A stretch of 43,831 nucleotides of DNA from Phoronis ovalis. Taxonomy: Eukaryota; Phoronida; Phoronidae. Both the position numbers and the translations under genes were made by a program. Shown in pieces: positions 12,301 through 27,799 of this stretch. Under the pieces are notes generated by a model. It had not been told where the DNA came from. It ran no database searches and worked only from the letters and a program-made list of their open reading frames with translations. Position 1 is the first letter of the stretch; every line of letters begins with the position of its first letter. The stretch spans positions 1-43,831 of the forward strand of contig JAOXYB010052500.1 in the NCBI GenBank assembly GCA_028565635.1. The letters are read 5' to 3'.

Positions 12301-14724
12301 AAGGTAATGTCATGTTTCTCATCTTCATACTTACATTCACTGATACAACATGTGATTCAAGCAGTTGTTACTGTTTTTATCAGATGTTTATAACAGATGC
12401 AAAACTGCTTTTTCTATGTTGGATCTAAGTGCAGACCACCAATATGTTAACTCCAAATGAAATTTATTTTGCTGATGCATACGACCTACCTAATATCAAA
12501 AGTAAGCCAAATGACTCTTAACTTTTCAGATGTTTTCAAAACACAACTACCAGGTGTACAGAGTTTTAAGTTTATTTCAGTTTTCTGCTTGTCTGCAGTT
12601 TGTTCGACTTGTTTTATGTATGAAACGATTCACAAGTTTTACTAACCAGTTTTGTAGAGATCAGCAGCCAGACAAATCGTTCACTGTTGGTTTCTGCATG
12701 CTAACATTTAATGGGTAAAATTCGAAACAAAATGTATGAAAAACAATGCGAACTCTGATAATGAAAAGATAAAGAATTAGTTGAACTGATTTCAGACTTT
12801 GAAGAAGAAAATTTACCAGTTTTTAGTCAAGCTGGGTAACACAAAAAAATTGTGTCATTTATGTTAATTTTGTCTAATATGTGGTCTGTAATATGTGAGA
12901 ATGGAAAAACAATATAAACTTTAAAAATCACTGTTCAGTTGAAAAATTCACCATAAAAAGTAAAGTTCATAGATTCGAATTAGAGACTGGGGCACCTCAT
13001 GCTAACATCATAACTATACACTAAAACAATCACTTATTATTGTGCTATAGTTGCTTCAAATACCGTAAAGCTTACTGGAAGGAATACTTTTATACTTTTA
13101 TGTAACAAACAATAACATTAAGAATATTATTTCCAGGCATACCTGATGACAGAGACGGTTTATTCGATACAATTCAGCGTTCAAAGAATCATTACCAAAA
13201 GAGAGCTTATCAATGTATTAAGATGATGGTAGCTTTGTTCACGCAGTAAGTTATGATGACAATGCAGTCACAATGGTGTGAAAGTGTGCATGTTTATGTG
13301 TCCGTTGGTCTCACTACTGAGAATCTGGTTATGTAGAGAGCTATGCAAGTTAACCTTTTTCAAGTTACTGTTATAGTTGGTTGTATAAGTGGACAATTTA
13401 TTTGTAGAATTATACACTTATTTTCTTGTTACACATGGTATCTCTTGTATTGTGCAGTTGTTATATTAACTTTCGTTCTTTTAACAGTTGTGCTCCGGCT
13501 GGTCAGATGTTACAGACTAATGGTGACTTAAAGAGAAAGTGGTCATGGGCTGTAGAATGGCTTAATGATGAATTGGAAAGGGTAGGTAGCATAGTCTAGG
13601 ATTTAGTCTTCATCTTGGCTGTCACCATAGGGTAAAAATAGTTTGCTTGAAGTGTCATTATGTTTAATTTTAATAAATTTAAAGTATTTCACTTAGAACA
13701 TTGTTTGCAACAAGTAAATGGTGATATTATCCAACACTTGTTTTGCAGTAATAGAAGCATCTCTAATGGAAGAAACTTTGCAAAAATTGTTTGTTTCTAA
13801 TAATTAATGTATTTTCTCTAATATTTGTTTTGAAATAGCAGAAGCATATTAACAGAAACAACTTTACCAAATATGCAAAATTTTATAATAAATGTTTGTA
13901 GTCAAAATAGGATTGTTATCTGTATTTATAATATGACTCTTGCGTAACTCATTACAGAGACCATATTCAAGCAACACTCAGTACACGTATAATAACTGGT
14001 CACCGCCTGCTCAGTCCAATGAAACATCTAATGGTTACTTCTTAGAACGTTCTCATAGTGCCAAGCTAACACTACAGAAAGCGTGTGAACTCTGTCCTGA
14101 AGAAGTAAGTCATATTTTGTTGCCAATACATGCTACTGCTTTTTAGTCACTTGACATTTGATTGTTTCGTCATACAACAGTAAAGCACTAAATGCAAAGC
14201 CTGGACAGCTTATGACCTATCCTAACAGAAGGCGGTATGTCTCTCATTGTATGGGGAGGTTTCATTATTTGGAATATTCAGATTTGCTCCTTTCCTTTTG
14301 GTCAGCCTTGTAGTTTCCATGTTATGTAATGAAAGTAATGTCATTTTGTTGATGGAAAATCATAAATTAAACAAAATCCAACTCAGTGAGCATAACATAC
14401 AGGGACCAAAGTTTCTCATTACATGGGGCTCGTTTCCTATATGATGCTTGCTACTAGTATATAAATATGTCATTTCATTAGGAACAGGAAGAATCCGAGT
14501 TAACGGATGAACAGGACAACTCACAGCAGGATGAACCTCCGATGCAATATGAGCAAGCCACGTCACCCGATGAGGCACAAGAGAAAGAGCAGCAGAAGCA
14601 ACAGCCAGAACAGAGTACATCAGATGCCCCCGATGAGGACAGTTCTAAGCCACAGGACAGCTCTAAGCCACAGGACAGCTCTAAGCCGCAGGTTCAGGAC
14701 AATAAAACTGCCTCAGAAGCGTGA
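351..14724 (+). CDS. USP9X: Ubiquitin carboxyl-terminal hydrolase USP9X/fat facets-type, 5' partial
   Basis: C-terminal 1,525 residues of a large cysteine deubiquitinase that removes ubiquitin from protein substrates. Exons: 351-471, 780-970, 1289-1380, 1638-1872, 2056-2181, 2446-2618, 2990-3098, 3430-3485, 3738-3828, 4151-4297, 4532-4742, 4994-5115, 5330-5431, 5678-5856, 6307-6480, 6671-6812, 7114-7199, 7455-7546, 7720-7843, 8176-8316, 8662-8777, 8953-9128, 9333-9424, 9845-9986, 10247-10340, 10567-10718, 11097-11270, 11707-11862, 12135-12303, 13137-13245, 13488-13581, 13958-14104, 14482-14724. All junctions are GT-AG and phases match; the sum is 4,578 nt. The Cys box (GATCYMNS, Cys codon 5089-5091), CxxC zinc-finger pairs, His box (GGHYYSY, His codon 7818-7820) and the following WYKFDDG segment are intact. 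Long stretches after the catalytic domain read like human USP9X, for example [24 protein letters not shown]. Roughly the first 1,000 residues of a full-length family member lie upstream. The donor after 3828 is ambiguous (3823 is also possible). USP9X/Y orthology is confident; USP24 fits less well. Confidence 0.96.
2683..2823. mobile_element. MITE-like element, family A copy 1 (in intron)
   Basis: A 141-bp element with imperfect inverted ends (left end AGGACTTTTCTGC, right end GCGGAACAGTCC) bounded by TA on both sides, consistent with a TA target duplication. It shares the core CCACCCATATTTATTTTAT with the copy at 19618-19823, and related ends with the copy at 23630-23783. It is non-coding and sits in a USP9X intron. 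Confidence 0.65.
3027..3247 (+). repeat. Partial exon duplication in USP9X-like gene
   Basis: The last 72 nt of exon 2990-3098 (3027-3098), together with its GTAAGT donor, are repeated 149 bp downstream at 3176-3247. I count four mismatches in 72 nt. The copy starts at the codon for Met in FLMATRC and lacks the 5' part of the exon and a clear acceptor. It is read here as intronic and not part of the CDS. Confidence 0.9.
4994..5115 (+). other. USP9X: USP9X-like exon with catalytic cysteine box
   Basis: This 122-nt exon codes for the start of the USP catalytic domain. It has the conserved lead-in PPVGPRP, then [17 protein letters not shown]. The cysteine at codon 5089-5091 is the expected nucleophile. 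It enters in phase 1 and ends in phase 0. The next exon (5330-5431) continues with [10 protein letters not shown] and an acidic stretch as in USP9X, which separates this gene from USP24 and USP34. Confidence 0.95.
6307..6812 (+). other. USP9X: USP9X-like exons with zinc-binding fingers
   Basis: Two exons (6307-6480 and 6671-6812) code for the fingers subdomain of the USP fold. One CxxC pair is in KICKDCPHR and the second in FCEKCNKK, the spacing expected for a structural zinc site. The segment [18 protein letters not shown], near the start of the first exon, is close to the vertebrate USP9X sequence. Confidence 0.9.
7720..8316 (+). other. USP9X: USP9X-like exons with catalytic histidine box
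   Basis: Exons 7720-7843 and 8176-8316 carry the second half of the active site. [14 protein letters not shown] gives the catalytic His (codon 7818-7820), and [20 protein letters not shown] gives the third active-site residue region. The loop before the His box is shorter and more acidic than in human USP9X. All expected catalytic residues are present, so the enzyme should be active. Confidence 0.92.
8398..8429. repeat. 16-bp tandem duplication in intron
   Basis: Two exact copies of a 16-bp unit beginning GTGGCAATTCGAACC lie side by side in a USP9X intron. The TTCGAAC string resembles a tRNA T-loop, but no cloverleaf surrounds it. Confidence 0.8.
11385..11520 (-). mobile_element. 3' end remnant of a non-LTR retrotransposon
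   Basis: On the minus strand a short open frame ends in [17 protein letters not shown], then [12 protein letters not shown] and a stop at 11395-11397. This looks like the C terminus of RTE/CR1-like endonuclease-reverse transcriptase proteins of marine invertebrates. The stop is followed by a (TAAG)n tail (11385-11397), typical of such 3' ends. Only the last ~40 codons are recognisable, so it is a 5'-truncated dead copy, antisense in a USP9X intron. The family assignment is from memory. Confidence 0.6.
14638..14691 (+). repeat. Three 18-bp in-frame repeats at the USP9X-like C terminus
   Basis: Three tandem 18-bp units code for three copies of DSSKPQ near the end of the deubiquitinase. The tail before it is rich in Glu and Gln. 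It differs from the vertebrate USP9X tail and is likely disordered. The near identity of the copies points to recent expansion by slippage. Confidence 0.9.
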
Positions 14725-16257
14725 CCATGTTAAAACTTTAGAATAAATATTTAATAATTATTATTAATTATTTCTGGGACTGAGAAAGAACTTAATTGAG
14801 AAAGTTGCTGGTGGTATTGTTGGTGTGACAAATAGCTGAGTGTGTTATTTAAGAAAGAGAGCATAAATATTGTATTTAGTACTGATGCATACATATCCAC
14901 TTAATGTCATCAATGCCAAAGCTTTCACAATCTTATCTAAAAAGATTTATGGAAATTAAATAGGATTTCATCTGAAACTGCATATACCGATTGTTCACCA
15001 AAAATGCTTGTAGGGAGCCTTGCTTTTGAAGTAATTATGTTATTATGGAAATCATTGCGTATCTGTCGTGTGATACTCAGTGACGACATTCTAGTCCACT
15101 TAGATATTTTGCTTGTATGAAGATTTTTATATGAGGCCATCACCTCAGTGAAACTATTTCAATATCAAATCTAGTTTCATGACATTTAAGAGCCTGCAGC
15201 TTTTCTCCCAATATCTTCATTACCATAACCCATAATAAGGAAGATATGAAGACTCAAGAAGTCTTCAAGCTATCATAACTTTCACTTTCGAATTAAATTC
15301 TATGTGAAATACATCTGTAATTGTGTAAAAGCTCTGAAATATGAAGGAGCAGTTGCAGCATCTCCAGTTACAAGGCAGATTTTGTTTTTGTTCATTCACG
15401 ATAATGTTTTTATGGTTATAATATCGTCCAAGGTAAAAAAGAATAATACTTTTATGTTTGTTGCGTTATTTAATATCCGCTGTAATAGAAGAAGCTTGTT
15501 ACCTAGATGCTACTTGGTAGATTAGAGTATAGAAATAACTTGGATAGATATTTATTGAATGCCAATGGCCTAGAAATTTAGATGTAGGCAAAGTTTGGTA
15601 TACAATGAAACAAAAATGCAAGGCTATAGCACGCTATTGTTTTATGAAGATAAAAAATTTCAGATGCTTCGATATAAAACTGTATTATATTATTAATAAT
15701 TACAATTTGTTTTTATTGTGGTTTGATTTATCAATATTTAATTGTTACAAGTTATTGTGTACAGGTAGTAGTGTTGAAAACTCGTATAATAAGTTTCCTT
15801 TAAAGCAAAGCATGTGTTTCTCATTAGTTACAAGTTCAAGTAGATGCATTTTTGCATGCTGTTTCTTAAAAGAAGATTTTAAATATGTGTAAAGTGAATT
15901 GTTTTGGCTGATTGTTCATAAAGCACCAACTATTCTTACTAGCAAGTGTAGGATATGTTGTAAGAATTGGTCTAAAAAGGCAATGAATGGGCACCGTTAA
16001 TGAAGTCAGTTTGTCATCACTTATATTTAATCTGCTTCTGTACACACTTTATAATATTATATAATTACTATAGCACCATTCAGAAAATGTGACCTTTTTC
16101 AGTGGTTTGTAAATCTATGTTTTTTTTTGTACAGAAATTAGGAATTATACTATAGTCTGATAAATAACGATATAACATGCCTGATATATTGTTGTAAAAG
16201 TCACTGAACTTATGATTTTTTTTTGAAATTGCATATTTGATGGTATATACTAATAAA
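14725..16257 (+). other. Probable 3'UTR of USP9X-like gene
   Basis: About 1.5 kb of AT-rich sequence without coding potential follows the TGA at 14722-14724. AATAAA hexamers occur at 14742-14747 (proximal) and 16252-16257 (distal), so a short and a long 3'UTR are both possible. Confidence 0.55.
16252..16257 (+). terminator. Distal polyadenylation signal AATAAA (USP9X-like)
   Basis: A canonical AATAAA followed by T-rich sequence, upstream of the transposon-like element. It is the last good signal before the next gene. Confidence 0.5.
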
Positions 16258-16319
16258 GATTTTTGTTGCTGTTTTAACACCTGTGTCGAATCTTCACTTT
16301 GTAACAGAGGAACAGTTTG

Positions 16320-16622
16320 CCCGGGGGGCAGTCAATATAAATCAAAATTTCATGTGAAAGAGTATGTTTTTCGAGCCGCTGGCGCGTTGGGCGCTTAGGG
16401 TCTGTTTTTTTTTGGCTAACATCACGAAAAGGAGTGTTTTTGGAGGTGTGACACTTTGCTAGGGGGTGTTTTTCCCAAAGTCACTTCCTTAAGGGTGTAT
16501 TTTTTCAAAAAACACTTCCTTCTGGGTGTATTTTTGCAGAATTTCACTTCGTAAGGTGCTTTTTAGAAAAGCCATGTTGGAACATGGGTACCTACTTTTA
16601 TATTGACTGCCCCCCCCCCGGG
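16320..16622. mobile_element. 303-bp MITE with C/G-rich terminal inverted repeats and 8-bp target duplication
   Basis: The left end CCCGGGGGGCAGTCAATATA is mirrored at the right end (TATATTGACTG followed by a C run and GGG). The element is flanked by the direct repeat ACAGTTTG (16312-16319 and 16623-16630), which can be extended to 10 bp with CC. An 8-bp duplication is typical of hAT-type transposons. It has no ORF. The interior holds about three diverged ~30-bp repeats, each starting GGGTGT and ending CACTTC plus a few bases (about 16450-16555). Confidence 0.88.
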
Positions 16623-17038
16623 ACAGTTTGCCTTGTCATTCACTGTGGATGTATATATTACCTACTGGGGATACTCCTCTTGGGACTGGATATCAATTTG
16701 ACCTCACACAGGTTACTATTTTAAATGTGAGATTGGGTAGATCGCAGTTCAACTTAATATATCCGAAAAAGAAATATCCCTTGAAAAAAAAATAATTGTT
16801 TAAATAATAATTGATGAATTTGATATCTTTATTTTATTTTTAGTCTTTGATATTCTGTTATATTTGGAGGAAAGCTTTATACAGTTTTAATCTTATTTAT
16901 GCTTCATTAATGGTCCTGAGATGCTGAAAATCTAGAAAAACACGAATGCCTGTGAGGACCATAGTGCATATTTGACGGTGTCGCCACCTAGCGGGATTTT
17001 CCAAAACTGTTCAGATGATGTCATAGTTAGAGGGAAAT

Positions 17039-17191
17039 TCCTTACATTCCATTCGCGGCCATGTTTGCTTTTCTTTGAGTGTGGAGTTTGATTTTCGGCA
17101 GTTTTCTTTCCGTTGCTCCATAATTCAGGCTAACATAGTAGCGTCGGATATATCAAATTGTTTATACAGTTATGGGCAACGAAAAGGACAG
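17039..17191 (+). promoter_or_regulatory. Probable promoter and noncoding first exon of AMOT-like gene
   Basis: The AMOT start codon lies in an exon (17549-17625) that begins with a splice acceptor, so a 5' exon is needed. A GTAAAT donor at 17192 fits an upstream exon ending at 17191. Near its likely start is GCCATGTT (17058-17065), which matches the YY1 consensus GCCATNTT often found at transcription starts, with a CRE-like TGATGTCA a little upstream. The exact start is not determined. Confidence 0.5.
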
Positions 17192-17552
17192 GTAAATAAT
17201 ACTTTATAGTCAGACTACTGTTGATAAAATTGACGCGAATCCTTTCAGATTCGGGTTTCGAAGACATTTTCACTGCCTAGCTGCAGTCTGCAAGGTATCA
17301 GAGGCAATCTTGTGAATTTTAATTGTTCTGCATTGCTAGCATTTCCTGTCCTGGGATGTTGTAAGCATATAAAATGCCATGTATAACCACAGCATGAGTG
17401 AAGTAAAACGACACGACACGAGTCTCACGACAGCTGAGGACATTGATTCAACTTAGACTTAGTTGCTGACTTCGACTTGTACCACGTAATTGAGTCGTAC
17501 ACTGGTGAGGCATGTGAATATCGTTTTACTTGAATAATATTTTTGTAGGTAA
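17172..17552 (+). other. Short upstream ORF in AMOT-like mRNA
   Basis: An ATG at 17172 in strong context (G at -3, G at +4) opens a frame of seven codons (MGNEKDR) that crosses the 17191/17549 junction and stops at TAA 17550-17552. That is nine bases before the main ATG. It could dampen translation and require reinitiation. Confidence 0.45.
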
Positions 17553-17561
17553 CACAGAATT

Positions 17562-23500
<5,939 letters not shown>

Positions 23501-23629
23501 ATGCTGTCAAATTTGGTGCTATTTCTAAGAACAAAGTAACGATGGATTAACATACATCCTGTTGTATTGTGTAGAGAATATTGTTCATCTTGCAAGAAAA
23601 AGAAATTTTCTTGTTGTCTTAAGTTTGTA

Positions 23630-23783
23630 GGGCTGTTCCACTTCTAGCTGTACTGGGGAGTTAGAAGGTACTTTTTAGATGACACCACCAATAAATATGT
23701 TTACATATTAAATACTCTTATATGTACACAAATTGATTCAAAACCCACCACCCCTCCCATACAACTACAAGTGGAACAGCTCT
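23630..23783. mobile_element. MITE-like element, family A copy 3 (AMOT 3'UTR)
   Basis: 154 bp with the best-kept inverted ends of the family: GGGCTGTTCCACTTCTAGC on the left and CTACAAGTGGAACAGCTC on the right. TA flanks both sides (23628-23629 and 23784-23785). The same inner CTGGGGAG/CCCCTCCC pair is present. If the 3'UTR runs to 24800 it is transcribed, and the ends could form a hairpin in the mRNA. Confidence 0.82.
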
Positions 23784-24783
23784 TACTTGAACCCTTTCGA
23801 TGAATTACATTTTACTGACAACAACCAACAAGTTTCCAGTTCTTGTGACTGTGTTTCATGTGCGTAGGAGCCATGTTTTTTGTACATGTACGAATCTGAA
23901 CAAAGAGTTGTATTAGCATAATTTTCTAAGCGGGACTTGGAAATAATGGATTGTTTATACTGTAGTACTTACAGGAAACTTGTGTTAAAGTGTATTTTAA
24001 ATCTACAAGAATGATGTACGATTGTTTATCATTCAAGGATATTTGTTTGTTGTTTATAGACCACCTATTTACGTGCTCTTGTTGTTCATCATGGTGTGTT
24101 AATGATGATTTTACAAATTTATTGTCATGGATGATACCTTTATGTAGCAGTAGTGTTCTAAGTTTTGGTGGTATTTTTGATGCAATTTAATTTAAACAGT
24201 ATTTTAGTTAGCAGTCTTCCATTGTTTGTGATGTTAAATCTGATATTCAATGAGTCAGAGACTTTCACGATACCACTGGGTGATAATGAGTACAAAATGT
24301 ACCTGAATAGCCTGTTTTGGACTGATTTTGAAGGTTTGTTTTTAGAAATGGTACATAAACGATTTCAGTTAATAATTCTTAATGTTATAGAAATACATCT
24401 TGTTGCTTCTTACTTTTACCAGATTCCGCACTGATAAAGAACCAAGTTTTTCCTTGGAAGATGTTTCTAGCCAAAGCTCTTGCCTAGTGGACTGTTTCAA
24501 TTTTAAAAAAGAAAAATGTTAACAGGAAGTGAGAGTTTTAAAAAAGTTCGTAATTGTGCTGTTGCGTTACAAGAAAGTGGCCAAGTAAAATCAGTGCATG
24601 GTCTCTGAAATCCTAAAATAGACAGCTTTACCTGTCTGAAACTAGCACTTGTAAAAGTAGAAGCTCAGAAAGTGCAGATTTTATTACCTAGTGAAAATCG
24701 CCAGCAATTCGTATGAGACAAAGTTTGTATATTGATAAACTATATTTTGATGCTGCTTTTATTTATGATGTATTTTATTTTGG

Positions 24784-24789
24784 AATAAA
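24784..24789 (+). terminator. Polyadenylation signal AATAAA (AMOT-like)
   Basis: A canonical hexamer about 1.3 kb after the stop codon, followed by a T-rich stretch. Confidence 0.5.
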
Positions 24790-24800
24790 TTTTAATAGTT

Positions 24801-26600
24801 GACTTTATACTTTACATTTTATTTAAAGTAAATCATTACACACATTCAGTGGACTAACAGACAACATTCCATGCAGTTCCTGGGATCATCCATAATTTGT
24901 ACATTTATGACAGATGTCTATAATGTGCAGTGCTTCCGAATGAATTAGATTTGTAAATAAAATGTGTGTTTCATAACATATATCAAAAGTATTTTTAGCA
25001 TGCAAAATTAATTATAAGTTTTAATTAAACAAAATTGCAATGCAAAACAGCCAATGTAATATAACAGAAGATAATTTCTAATACATTTACATACATGTAA
25101 CCCTAATAACTCACTCTCAGTCTGGGGTAAACATGCCTAGGGCTAATAAAATAACTACGTTCGTAAAATCCAAACATCAATAATGACAAGTGTAGAGATA
25201 ATAACCCGGCTCTCATTTTACTAGAACAGAAACTTACACACCTGTTACACCATTCTAAAGTTAGTATAATGGATAAGGAATTTTAAACGAATTTCGCAAG
25301 CAGGAACAAACACTATCAGAATAAACTATATTCCTTTGGTTATACATCGATTCCACGCAGACAACTAATCCCCACTAATCCAATCACAATTCAGTCCAAA
25401 ACCTAGGACTATTAGCACTAAATTAGGTATAATAGCCCTAGATAAGATAGGCTTCGGTCTTATCACTCGTTTCTGAAATTTTATTTATTTAATACTCTAT
25501 TGCACTGTATTGATAGCTGTGTAAATAACACTAGACATAGTACCTTGCATCTCAGTACGTATCCATATACAGCATGAAACAACGTACCTTCTTGTTTGTG
25601 CTAACTGTGGTGATCACTAATATGTAAAAATTGGTGTAGGTGTAATTTCGCTCAAAATGATAGAAAGTTTCAAACGCCTTTTATCAAAAACTCCTACCCG
25701 GGTCCAACCCCAGCTTCCACATTTTCTCACCAGGTGGTCTACGAGCAAAGCATCACAAGGAAGCATGATTGCCTGTATGGCAGCAAGGTTTGTACGCTTT
25801 CTGCCTTTCCAATTTTCAGCATATCACCCGCATAGCATATCTGAAGACGGTTACAGCAAGGGGATGGAGTGACATAGTCAAAGCAAGCAATTTTTACCTT
25901 GAGATAAAAAGATCATTTGGAGGTCAAAGGTTAAGTCTCTAAAATTGCTCAAAAGAATCTAAAATGATAGTATCTGGTCACAAGCAGGTCGAATTGATCA
26001 CTTTTGAGAATATTTAAGTATCAAAACTGAGATGGGGTATTATTTTTTAGCATCTTTTCAATTACACTATGGAGATTCCAAATTTCAGCAAGCTATATAT
26101 CTCGAAAACAGTTACAGTTCAGGTGTGATATACCTCGAGGGCGTTGCAGTGTTGACCTCTAAATACTCCTGCCCCGAGCCTCCTACTCCAACAGTTTAGA
26201 CAACAATGTTAAAGAAAATGACAAATAGGCAGGTTAACTGCTATTTAACTTTTTTGTTTTAGCGTTTTTATAACTTTTCCGACTACTTGAATCATTGCGG
26301 AATCGATGATGACCTGAACAATCAAAAAAGCATGTTAGTGCTCGACAGCATTAATTATATACAGATGGATTGAAAACAGTGATCGTGCTGTACCGAAACC
26401 CTCATATTATAATCCTCTACTCACGGGTCAAAATTGACGAGTGTGCGGTTGGCAACGTGCCCTTCGAATCGAATCATATCATTTGGATTAAATTTAGTTT
26501 TAAGCTTTCTTTAGTTATGCATATTTATTGTTGAAACAGTGGCTTTATAATGACAGCTCCACCTGGAAAGAGTCACTTATTCTGGATCCGTCCAAGGCGA
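24801..26600. other. Intergenic, no supported gene
   Basis: AT-rich sequence without splice-supported coding. Two diverged direct repeats may be present: TTCCAATTTTCAGCA...GGTTACAG (about 25806-25856) and TTCCAAATTTCAGCA...AGTTACAG (about 26080-26121). They suggest an old repeat family. I recognise nothing else. Confidence 0.5.
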
Positions 26601-26636
26601 AAAAGCGCAGTAAAAATTATCATTGCGATAAATCGG

Positions 26637-26695
26637 AAGTGACGTCCGAAGTTACATCATCCTTTCAGGCAAGACGTAATTGATGACAGATGACT
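26637..26695 (+). promoter_or_regulatory. Cluster of CRE/ATF-like sites
   Basis: Within about 60 bp lie TGACGT, TTACATCAT, GACGTAAT and TGATGACA, all resembling bZIP (CREB/ATF or C/EBP-ATF) half or full sites. They sit 390-440 bp upstream of the ATG of the candidate small gene, just before its proposed noncoding exon. Binding is inferred from sequence only. Confidence 0.35.
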
Positions 26696-26945
26696 AGCTC
26701 GTTTTATTTAGGGGGGGTTACATTTACCGGGTAAGTTTTTTTGATGCTTCAAACTGAAACTATTGCTTGTGACTGCCGGGCAAATTATGCAGTACTGGAA
26801 ACAGATTACTTTCTTGCGTTTTCTGTGATGGGAATTAGTAATAAGGTTGTAAAGCTGTAGTGCATTTTTCAAGAGCCAGCATTTTTCACGTTGAACTTTT
26901 GCCACGCACGTTGTTCCTTTCAGCCTACTACTACTACAAACCATT

Positions 26946-27039
26946 GTAAGTCCCGTGTTTTAGCCGGGCGTCAATTTTCTCTGGCATTTGTGTATATTAG
27001 AATATCCACGTCTTTATGCTTTTATATCGTCTTTTACAG
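26946..27039 (+). other. Possible 5'UTR intron of the small candidate gene
   Basis: CCATT|GTAAGT at 26946 and a T-rich TTTTACAG|GGG acceptor ending at 27039 make a 94-bp GT-AG intron directly before the 159-codon ORF. It is shorter than most introns in this window. Confidence 0.35.
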
Positions 27040-27079
27040 GGGTTAATTTACATTTTTCACATTGACAAATTTGATACAT

Positions 27080-27559
27080 ATGTCTTCAATTTTTGGTATA
27101 TTACGTAAAACACTTACGACAACATCGATGCGTATGCCAAAACATGCCACCATTCCAATCACAACCGTGATTCCATATCGTCAAAATACCAACGGGCAAC
27201 ATTACGTTCATGCGCCCGAGTATACATCTGACAGTAATACAAAGTGTACGTGCGTAATATGTCACCGGCAACACCAAGAATTAATGTCTCTGCCGCTTGC
27301 ATGTACAACCTCCCCAGAACACACATCTAGCAGAAATAAAGACAACAATGGGAACTCTGATTTAAATGTTAACCAAATATTATGTCTGTTGGGAATACCT
27401 ATGGTTGCTTTGATTACCATCTGTGGTTTTCGTACAGTTCAAGAGCCAGGAAAAAAAGAAGATACAACAGTAAGCATTCAATTGCAATTTGGAGCAAAGT
27501 CCTTGTTTACCATAACGCTGTACCATTTCACTGAAACAAATGCTTTATGTGAAAAGTAA
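27080..27559 (+). CDS. Uncharacterised small protein with one membrane segment (candidate gene)
   Basis: A 159-aa open frame from ATG 27080 to TAA 27557-27559; family not recognised. The first ~45 residues have no Asp or Glu and several Arg/Lys, Ser and Thr, like a mitochondrial presequence. A CTCVICH segment (residues 56-62) contains a CxCxxCH pattern, which could bind metal or be chance. Residues 98-117 are hydrophobic enough for one membrane helix. A stop in frame 12 codons upstream bounds the exon. Upstream, a GTAAGT donor (26946) and a pyrimidine-rich CAG acceptor (ending 27039) define a plausible 94-bp 5'UTR intron, and AATAAA occurs about 200 bp downstream. The length in an AT-rich region is suggestive but not proof. 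Confidence 0.4.
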   Translation: MSSIFGILRKTLTTTSMRMPKHATIPITTVIPYRQNTNGQHYVHAPEYTSDSNTKCTCVICHRQHQELMSLPLACTTSPEHTSSRNKDNNGNSDLNVNQILCLLGIPMVALITICGFRTVQEPGKKEDTTVSIQLQFGAKSLFTITLYHFTETNALCEK

Positions 27560-27799
27560 TCTGAAAAATATCCTGAAGTAGCCACAAATATCCTGAAATC
27601 CTTGTTTATGACTTGTTTTACTGACTGATTGATTAACATGATTAAAAACAAACTAGCTCAAAAGTTGATGTTCAACAATTTTTACACAATAATAATAATG
27701 TTAAATTTATGTTAAATTTGATGTCTGAACGTAACTGAGCACTGTTAGAGTATACCATTTAAGGGCGACCAATAAATCAACATAAAGCGTAAATCTGTA

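Larger units (their letters stand above)
23501..24800 (+). other. Probable 3'UTR of AMOT-like gene
   Basis: About 1.3 kb of AT-rich sequence without a convincing ORF follows the TGA at 23498-23500. An AATAAA lies at 24784-24789. The third family A MITE is inside it (23630-23783). A further AATAAA occurs near 24957. Confidence 0.5.

Noticed and set aside
12797-12836. Exon-like piece (TTTCAG acceptor, GTAACA donor) coding [14 protein letters not shown] in frame with the preceding USP9X exon
   Set aside because: It is 40 nt long and would break the phase match between exons 12135-12303 and 13137-13245, which read straight through as in USP9X.
25657-25872. 71-codon open frame in the AMOT-GPCR interval
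   Set aside because: It lies in a region with diverged direct repeats and has no domain, splice or promoter support.
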